Of a DNA stretch of 10,557 bases, positions 6,231-10,557 are shown piece after piece; positions within the stretch are counted from its first letter, which is position 1, and each line of letters begins with the position of its first letter. Below the pieces are notes generated by a model, which was not told the origin of the DNA, did no database searches, and saw nothing but the letters and a program-made list of their open reading frames with translations. The translations under genes were made by a program, and so were the position numbers. Source of the stretch: Bacteroidales bacterium UBA2295 (lineage in GTDB: Bacteria; Bacteroidota; Bacteroidia; Bacteroidales; Tenuifilaceae); the NCBI GenBank assembly GCA_002345825.1, contig DDWD01000143.1:1-10557 (forward strand), read 5' to 3'.

Positions 6231-7202
6231 TTAAAAGCTAACATTTTGGTTTGCTGAAATTTTTTCAAACTCTTTCAGATAAAAGCCCTTGCCTTTTGCC
6301 ATTTGGATAAAATGATGATTGATAAGTTCCATTTCTCCCTTTGCATTTAGAGCATGGTTGCAGATAACCGTTTCTGCCCATTTTGTGGCGAAAACCAAAC
6401 GCATAATCTTAGTAAGGATAATCATAGGTATAAACCTAATTATGCGGAGTTTATAGGGTTCAACTCCTATCCCTGATTGAATTAAAAAGTTGAGGTTTTC
6501 CTTTAGGGCAAGGTTCATTTGGCTAATCGCCTTTTTGTTTTTCGATACCGAATAGTTGTCGCCTCCGTCATAATAAATAACGGCGGCCAATGGGGCTATA
6601 AGGGCAATGTGCGAAATTTGCCAAGCCTCCATTTTCTTTGATATGGCGATATTAAACCCAGCTCTCCGCAAAATAGTTTTCAAATCCTTTAGCCTTTGGG
6701 TCTGCTTTCCGTTCAATTCACCAAGGGTTGTTGGCTGAACAAGACTTGATACTATCTGATAGTAAACAATGCCATTTTCAATTTTACCGCCCGCCCCGGG
6801 AAATGCAGGTATTACCCTATGATAACCAAGTTCATTTGTCCATTGCTCATATCCTTTGGGGTTATTAACCATAAAAACAAAGCACGAAGTATCTATTTTG
6901 GATAAAGTTTTAAGAGCAGAATCCACTTGATCGTATCTGAGTGCTACAAAAACAAAGTCGTACTTGCTGCCAACTTGGGTGCTGTCAACAACTTCAATAC
7001 TAATGCCTTCTGGCTTTCTTAAGGCAGAGTTGTAAAGTAGAAGCCCCTTTGATTTTAATTCGGATAGCCTATGCCCGCGAGCAAGAATTGAAACCTGATG
7101 CCCCGACTTGGCCAATAAGCCTCCATAAACCGAGCCGATTACTCCGGCACCAAATATTAATATTTTCTTTTTTAATAGGTTGTTATTGATTGCCATATCC
7201 AT
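6231..7202 (-). CDS. Ketopantoate-reductase-like NAD(P)-binding protein, divergent active site
   Basis: 323 residues with the N-terminal Rossmann fold of the ApbA/PanE family: Gly18-x-Gly20-x-x-Gly23, followed by Leu40-Ala-Arg42 typical of NADP-binding members. The C-terminal helical domain is present and the length is normal. In true PanE enzymes the second domain carries a W-x-K-(x)3-N-(x)3-N-P-L motif with the catalytic Lys. Here the matching stretch is W194-Q-I-S-H-I-A-L-I-A-P-L205, and neither the Lys nor the two Asn are present. Ketopantoate reduction is therefore doubtful; another 2-oxoacid, a different substrate or a non-catalytic role are possible. It sits 22 bases after the cation transporter gene and is probably in its operon. 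The ATG at 7202 is used; an in-frame ATG two codons later (7196) is equally possible. Confidence 0.82.
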   Translation of the reverse strand: MDMAINNNLLKKKILIFGAGVIGSVYGGLLAKSGHQVSILARGHRLSELKSKGLLLYNSALRKPEGISIEVVDSTQVGSKYDFVFVALRYDQVDSALKTLSKIDTSCFVFMVNNPKGYEQWTNELGYHRVIPAFPGAGGKIENGIVYYQIVSSLVQPTTLGELNGKQTQRLKDLKTILRRAGFNIAISKKMEAWQISHIALIAPLAAVIYYDGGDNYSVSKNKKAISQMNLALKENLNFLIQSGIGVEPYKLRIIRFIPMIILTKIMRLVFATKWAETVICNHALNAKGEMELINHHFIQMAKGKGFYLKEFEKISANQNVSF

Positions 7203-7224
7203 TCACGATTAGGTGTAGCTGTCT

Positions 7225-8100
7225 TTAATCAGATTTATGGTTAAATCCGTGAGGTTCTATGTGGATAGTAGAAACAATACCAAACTCATTCATTATTTTA
7301 TCTTCAATTTCTGTGGCAATTTTGTGCCCCTCCTCAATAGTAGTGTCGTTACTTAGTTTAATATGGAATGTTAACTCTTGGTGTCCGACATAATTATGTA
7401 TATGGAAATGGTGCAAATGCAAATCTTCCTTGAAGTCCTCACGGATAGAAGTCGTGATCTTTTCAATAAGTTCCGGGCTTGGTTTCTCACCCAACAGCTT
7501 GTCAATAGCCTCCCTAGCAATTTGATAAGTTGCATAGAAAAGCATAAATGAGATAAGCGCTCCCAAAGCACTATCAATCCACCAGAATTGTTTGGCAAAC
7601 AGTATTCCCAACAACACAATCACCGACGACAAGGCATCCGTTCTGTGGTGCCATCCATCAGCCTTTACGCTCACATTCCCGGTTTTTTTCCCGATGTAAA
7701 AGGCATACTGAGCCAGTGCTTCCTTTGCCACTATTGATATAATGGTAACTACAATTGCTATTGTGCCAAAGTGTGTTGCCTGATGATCTTTGAACTGCTC
7801 TAATGAGTCTCTTAAAAAATCAACAGCAATAACCCCAAGCAGAAAGGCTATGAAAAGCGCAGCAACCTGCTCCCATCTTCCGTGCCCAAAAGGATGCTGT
7901 GCATCGGGTTTTTTGGAGGAAAGTTTAACTGCAATAATCACAATTATTGAGCTCAATGAATCGGAAAGTGTATGCCAGGCATCAGCCGTTAACGCAATGG
8001 AACCAGTAACTATACCTGCCCATAATTTCAATGCAAACAGCAAACTGTTTACTATTACCGAAATTACGCCCTCTAAATATCCTGCTTTTGCCTTATCCAT
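7225..8100 (-). CDS. Cation diffusion facilitator (CDF) family metal exporter
   Basis: 291-residue proton-coupled divalent-cation efflux protein of the inner membrane. Six transmembrane segments fill residues about 8-200, and a cytoplasmic His-rich ferredoxin-like domain follows (about 205-291, H-L-H-H-F-H-I-H). The transport-site residues are visible: His43-x-x-x-Asp47 in helix 2 (A-D-A-W-H-T-L-S-D) and His151-x-x-x-Asp155 in helix 5 (A-D-G-W-H-H-R-T-D). This His/Asp-His/Asp set is typical of zinc-transporting members, though Co, Cd or Fe cannot be excluded. It also has the H-P-F-G-H-G-R-W-E loop characteristic of the family after helix 2. It follows the MarR-type regulator by 24 bases and is the most likely regulated function of that operon. 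Length and domains are complete. Confidence 0.95.
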   Translation of the reverse strand: MDKAKAGYLEGVISVIVNSLLFALKLWAGIVTGSIALTADAWHTLSDSLSSIIVIIAVKLSSKKPDAQHPFGHGRWEQVAALFIAFLLGVIAVDFLRDSLEQFKDHQATHFGTIAIVVTIISIVAKEALAQYAFYIGKKTGNVSVKADGWHHRTDALSSVIVLLGILFAKQFWWIDSALGALISFMLFYATYQIAREAIDKLLGEKPSPELIEKITTSIREDFKEDLHLHHFHIHNYVGHQELTFHIKLSNDTTIEEGHKIATEIEDKIMNEFGIVSTIHIEPHGFNHKSD

Positions 8101-8124
8101 AATTGCTCAATGATTTAGTTATAG

Positions 8125-8568
8125 TTATCTAACATTATTGCTTAAACTTGGTAAAAAATTTATTGATTTACTAAGTAGCACTAAAAGTATTTGCTTTTCT
8201 GAATCGGTCATATTCTGAGTCAACAGCCCCGAAATATGTTTATGTAAATCGATATGCAGGGCGGCAGCCTTCTCTCCGCTTTCTGTTAGATGGATATGCG
8301 CCGATCGCCTATCGCTGTCCGATGAAACCTTAAGGACATATCCATTTTTTTCAAGCCGATCAACCATTACTGACATTGATGCCTTTGCAATATCCATATT
8401 CTTAGCCAACTCTGTAATAGATGGATTCTCTAGCCTCTTTATGAGTTCCAAGCAATATAGCTGCCTTGAGGTTAAACCCTTTAGGTTTGAGGCTTGCTTC
8501 ATCTCCTCCTCAAGCTTCTCGCTTGCAAAAAGTATTGTACTTATTACCTGCTCTAAACTGCTAAGCAT
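8125..8568 (-). CDS. MarR-family transcriptional regulator
   Basis: 147-residue winged-helix regulator when started at the ATG at 8568. The order is dimerisation helix (about 3-22), helix-turn-helix with recognition helix around D-I-A-K-A-S-M-S-V-M-V-D-R-L-E-K-N-G, the wing D-S-D-R-R-S-A-H-I-H-L-T-E-S-G, and C-terminal dimerisation helices. D-x-D-R-R in the wing is the family hallmark. A longer reading from TTG (8586) is rejected because that codon overlaps the -7 promoter box. It is the first gene of a series with the CDF transporter 24 bases downstream. A perfect inverted repeat over its promoter implies autorepression. The effector may be a metal or a small molecule; the sequence alone does not settle which. 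Confidence 0.93.
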   Translation of the reverse strand: MLSSLEQVISTILFASEKLEEEMKQASNLKGLTSRQLYCLELIKRLENPSITELAKNMDIAKASMSVMVDRLEKNGYVLKVSSDSDRRSAHIHLTESGEKAAALHIDLHKHISGLLTQNMTDSEKQILLVLLSKSINFLPSLSNNVR

Positions 8569-8583
8569 TCTATAATTTTTTTG

Positions 8584-8591
8584 CAAAGTTA
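8584..8591 (-). promoter_or_regulatory. -7 promoter box (TAACTTTG) of the marR-CDF operon
   Basis: Minus-strand TAACTTTG is an exact match to the Bacteroidota TAnnTTTG box, 15 bases before the ATG at 8568, so the leader is very short. The -33 region (near 8611-8614) falls inside the operator palindrome and has only a weak TTA match, which fits a repressible promoter. Confidence 0.65.
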
Positions 8592-8622
8592 AAACATAGT
8601 TAGATACATCTAACTATGTTTT
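8591..8622. promoter_or_regulatory. Predicted MarR operator, perfect 14-bp-arm inverted repeat
   Basis: AAAACATAGTTAGA (8591-8604) and TCTAACTATGTTTT (8609-8622) are perfect inverted arms around TACA. The repeat shares a base with the -7 box and covers the whole -33 to -7 spacer, so a bound dimer would block RNA polymerase. MarR-family proteins typically bind such palindromes at their own promoters. An RNA hairpin from the same sequence could also attenuate read-through from the upstream TrpF-like operon. Confidence 0.8.
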
Positions 8623-8672
8623 GTGAAAAAATTTAAAATATTTTGCATATACCTAGGAGTGCTTTAATCTAG

Positions 8673-9323
8673 TCAGAATTGAATAGCACGAAAAAACTCG
8701 TTCAGCTTGGTTTCACTTATTTTTCCACCTGATCTTACGCTGCTGCATAGATCAACGCCAAAGGGTTTTACCACCTCGATTGCCTTGTTTACATTATCCT
8801 TACAAATTCCACCAGCAAGAAAAACAGGAATATTAACCGACTCACGGATTTTCTTACTCAGGTTCCAGTCGTGTGCCCTACCGGTGCCACCCAACTCCTT
8901 GATGGGTAGATTTGGATTTCCACTATCCAAGAGCAGCGCATCCACATACTGAGATATTTCGATGGCTTCGACAACCGACTCCTCATCGATTACGTGTATT
9001 ACCTGAACCAACTTTACGTGAGGTAGCGCAACTCGTATCTTTTCATACTCCTTGTGGTCAACATAATCAACCATCTGGATAGTAGAAGTATGAACCTTTT
9101 GGTAGTGTGCAATTATATCGTTGGCGTTGGTCTCGCTGGTTAACAGAAACGTTGATATGGGTGGTGGAACAGCCTCGACAATCTTTCTTATCAAAACATC
9201 ATCAATTACGCCAGGCCCGCTGGGCATTTTACCCACCAAGCCCAAGGCTGAAGCGCCATACTTTATGGCTAAATTGGCCTCCTCAATGCTGCTGATACAG
9301 CAAATTTTTACTCTTACTTCCAT
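8673..9323 (-). CDS. TrpF-like (phosphoribosylanthranilate isomerase-like) barrel protein
   Basis: 216-residue TIM-barrel protein related to phosphoribosylanthranilate isomerase. The catalytic pair of that family is present: Cys8 in V-K-I-C-C and Asp133 in D-A-L-L-L-D-S. The phosphate-binding elements G-G-T-G-R-A-H-D-W (145-153) and F-L-A-G-G-I are also there. Differences are the second Cys in K-I-C-C, where TrpF has Gly, and M-P-S-G-P-G (33-38) in place of the usual S-x-R-Y loop. From memory this matches a subfamily of stand-alone TrpF homologues outside tryptophan operons. No other trp gene is here, so its substrate is uncertain. The start at 9323 is chosen because residues encoded upstream of it overlap the methyltransferase gene and do not resemble the family. 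It begins 16 bases after the methyltransferase stop. Confidence 0.85.
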   Translation of the reverse strand: MEVRVKICCISSIEEANLAIKYGASALGLVGKMPSGPGVIDDVLIRKIVEAVPPPISTFLLTSETNANDIIAHYQKVHTSTIQMVDYVDHKEYEKIRVALPHVKLVQVIHVIDEESVVEAIEISQYVDALLLDSGNPNLPIKELGGTGRAHDWNLSKKIRESVNIPVFLAGGICKDNVNKAIEVVKPFGVDLCSSVRSGGKISETKLNEFFRAIQF

Positions 9324-9339
9324 ATCTTCTATAATAATT

Positions 9340-9915
9340 TCAAATATTTTTGATTGGTTTTTTAAAACTAACCGTAAAATTCCTTCGGCTCCCATATATC
9401 CGATAAAACGAGAAGTTGTGCTTTTGAGCCAACTCACTTATCTGCTCTGCAGTCATTTTATCGGGATCGCCAGCCTGCTCCGATACTGAAAGAATGCCAC
9501 CGGGTTTAAGCATCCTGTGAAACTCCTGCATATAGCCATCTTGGTTCTCCACCTCACCAAGTACGGTAACCATAAATATTCTGTCGAAGGACTCATCGGC
9601 AAAACCGAAACTCTCACCATTGCATAGGTAGTACTTCACATTGGTTAGGTTTCGCTTTTCTATCCTCTTTCTGGCGTAGTTTAGCATCTCCTGCTGTATA
9701 TCGGCAAGGACAAGCTTCCCTTTTTTTAATCGTTTTGCAATTGGAACACTGAAGAAACCGGGGCCTGGTCCAAGTTCCAAAACCGAATGGTTCTCTTCCA
9801 ATTCCAATCGATCAATCAATTGTTTGGGCGAAATAAAAATTTTACGCAATGGGAACAGTAGGGTAAATGCCCATTGGTAGGGAAAAACTCCTTTTGAAGA
9901 GATACTTTTTTTCAT
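9340..9915 (-). CDS. Class I SAM-dependent methyltransferase
   Basis: 191-residue methyltransferase of the Methyltransf_11/UbiE-like type. Motif I is V-L-E-L-G-P-G-P-G-F-F-S (45-56) and the acidic end of strand 2 is Asp72 (L-V-L-A-D). A post-motif region F-D-R-I-F-M-V-T-V-L-G-E-V and the H-R-M-L-K-P-G-G stretch complete the fold. The N-terminus (P-Y-Q-W-A-F-T-L-L-F-P-L-R) is hydrophobic and could pack against a membrane or lipid substrate. The methyl acceptor cannot be told. A TTG at 9921 opens the frame slightly earlier, but ATG at 9915 is the better start. It lies between a flavodoxin gene (38 bases upstream) and the TrpF-like gene (16 bases downstream), all on the minus strand, which suggests one transcript. 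Confidence 0.9.
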   Translation of the reverse strand: MKKSISSKGVFPYQWAFTLLFPLRKIFISPKQLIDRLELEENHSVLELGPGPGFFSVPIAKRLKKGKLVLADIQQEMLNYARKRIEKRNLTNVKYYLCNGESFGFADESFDRIFMVTVLGEVENQDGYMQEFHRMLKPGGILSVSEQAGDPDKMTAEQISELAQKHNFSFYRIYGSRRNFTVSFKKPIKNI

Positions 9916-9953
9916 TACCAAAAACTAATTAAAGGTATATTACAACCAATGAA

Positions 9954-10373
9954 TTATCCTATAAAGGCGTCAATAGCTTCTTTATCTTTTTCTGAAAGAA
10001 AACCATTCCTTGATTTAATTTCTGTTGTACAAGAATCAGCTTTCCCATTCAGTTGCTTACGCATATTTTTAAACATACTCCCTGTTAGTACTTTATATGT
10101 TGTGAACAAAGCGGTTTTAGCTTTGAGAGTTTCTGGTAATCGTGAAGCGAACTGTCGCCAATCCTTCTCGGGATTTTGCATAAATACCATCAATCCGCTA
10201 GTCCAACATCCCAACATCAAGTAATCGGCATCTTGAATAAATTCTTCAGAGTAATTATCAATTGACAATACTTGAGTAGTTAGTTTCTTCGAATTTAAAT
10301 AAACACTGATCTGCTCAGCATATCTCTTTGTTGCTCCCTTTTTACTATTGTAAATAATAACTGCCTTTTTCAT
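9954..10373 (-). CDS. Small flavodoxin-family protein
   Basis: 139 residues with a flavodoxin-like fold. The FMN phosphate loop is at the N-terminus after strand 1 (I-I-Y-N-S-K-K-G-A-T-K, 6-16). Candidate isoalloxazine-contacting loops are L-G-C-W-T-S-G (54-60) and L-F-T-T-Y-K (89-94). Probable role: FMN-based electron carrier or quinone/protoporphyrinogen-type redox protein. The reading frame continues upstream to a further ATG-like start at 10409, but that would place the N-terminus inside the repeat element. The ATG at 10373 directly precedes strand 1 (M-K-K-A-V-I-I-Y) and is preferred. It is the first gene of the flavodoxin-methyltransferase-TrpF-like series, and element copy 2 begins 20 bases upstream. 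Confidence 0.88.
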   Translation of the reverse strand: MKKAVIIYNSKKGATKRYAEQISVYLNSKKLTTQVLSIDNYSEEFIQDADYLMLGCWTSGLMVFMQNPEKDWRQFASRLPETLKAKTALFTTYKVLTGSMFKNMRKQLNGKADSCTTEIKSRNGFLSEKDKEAIDAFIG

Positions 10374-10393
10374 TTGATTAAGTTTTTTTAAGT

Positions 10394-10557
10394 AACTCAA
10401 CTTTCGCATACAATTTATCCCCCTGATATATAGTCAATTAATTATCTTTAAGACTTATATGTACCTAGTAATGTACAACTTAATTGCTTATACAAATACT
10501 TTGTGAAACTCTGTGTAATCCTTCGTGAAACTTTGTGTTACAACTCTTTTACTATTA
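10394..10557. mobile_element. MITE-like repeat element, copy 2 (cut by window end)
   Basis: Begins with the same AACTCAACTTTCG terminus (10394-10406) as the complete copy and matches its first 164 bases with no gaps and about 84% identity. The mismatches fall in AT-rich segments, while the terminus, a TATATAGTCA word, TTTAAGACTT and the 45-base core (10493-10537) are unchanged. The right half and second terminus lie beyond the window. It starts 20 bases upstream of the flavodoxin start codon, in the same orientation relative to that gene as copy 1 is to the CPBP gene. Confidence 0.75.
10411..10437 (-). promoter_or_regulatory. Possible outward promoter inside element copy 2
   Basis: Minus-strand TTG (10435-10437, within TTGAC) is followed after 17 bases by TAAATTG (10411-10417), close to the Bacteroidota -33/-7 pair. 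It points to the flavodoxin start codon about 37 bases downstream. No better promoter is visible between the element and the gene. Confidence 0.35.

Noticed and set aside
8569..8586. N-terminal extension of the MarR protein from TTG at 8586
   Set aside because: The TTG lies in the -7 promoter box, so it would be upstream of the transcript start; ATG 8568 fits.
8591..8622. The perfect inverted repeat as an intrinsic terminator of the TrpF-like operon
   Set aside because: The stem is AT-rich with no proper T-run after it, and its position over the marR promoter fits an operator better.
9324..9437. 38-residue N-terminal extension of the TrpF-like protein
   Set aside because: It overlaps the end of the methyltransferase gene in another frame and has no counterpart in the family; barrel strand 1 begins right after ATG 9323.
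10374..10409. 12-residue extension of the flavodoxin
   Set aside because: It would be coded partly within the repeat element, and the canonical first strand starts at ATG 10373.

Overview
The window reads like chromosomal DNA of an AT-rich Bacteroidota, probably of the Bacteroidales/Marinilabiliales type. The signs are TAnnTTTG-type -7 boxes upstream of genes, start codons mostly without Shine-Dalgarno sequences, Sec signal peptides ending in ...ATAQ or ...GYSQ, a lipobox protein and the gene families present. I see no phage, conjugative, CRISPR, tRNA or rRNA features.

Left third (1-3900): a divergent M1-like metallopeptidase lipoprotein is on the minus strand, followed by its own hairpin terminator. 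A roughly 500-bp intergenic region with several palindromes separates it from two plus-strand genes for exported proteins. The first is of unknown family and the second ends in TPR repeats. This pair closes with a strong intrinsic terminator.

Middle (3899-8622): all genes are on the minus strand. In transcription order they are a MarR-family repressor, a cation diffusion facilitator (zinc-type ligand pattern), a ketopantoate-reductase-like protein that seems to lack the catalytic lysine, and a membrane-anchored HExxH metalloprotease. These four are closely spaced and look like one operon. It starts from a TAACTTTG promoter box that abuts a perfect 14-bp-arm inverted repeat, the likely MarR operator. 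A CPBP-family intramembrane protease follows beyond a repeat element.

Right (8673-10373): a second minus-strand cluster, in transcription order a small flavodoxin, a class I SAM methyltransferase and a TrpF-like barrel protein of a stand-alone subfamily.

The most interesting non-coding structure is a repeat found twice. A complete 266-bp copy (4738-5003) has perfect 13-bp terminal inverted repeats and a fold-back core of TTTGTG words. A second copy starts at 10394 and runs off the window end. The shared 164 bp align without a gap at about 84% identity. In each case the element starts exactly 20 bp upstream of a minus-strand start codon (the CPBP protease and the flavodoxin). It looks like a MITE-like element that may carry an outward promoter.
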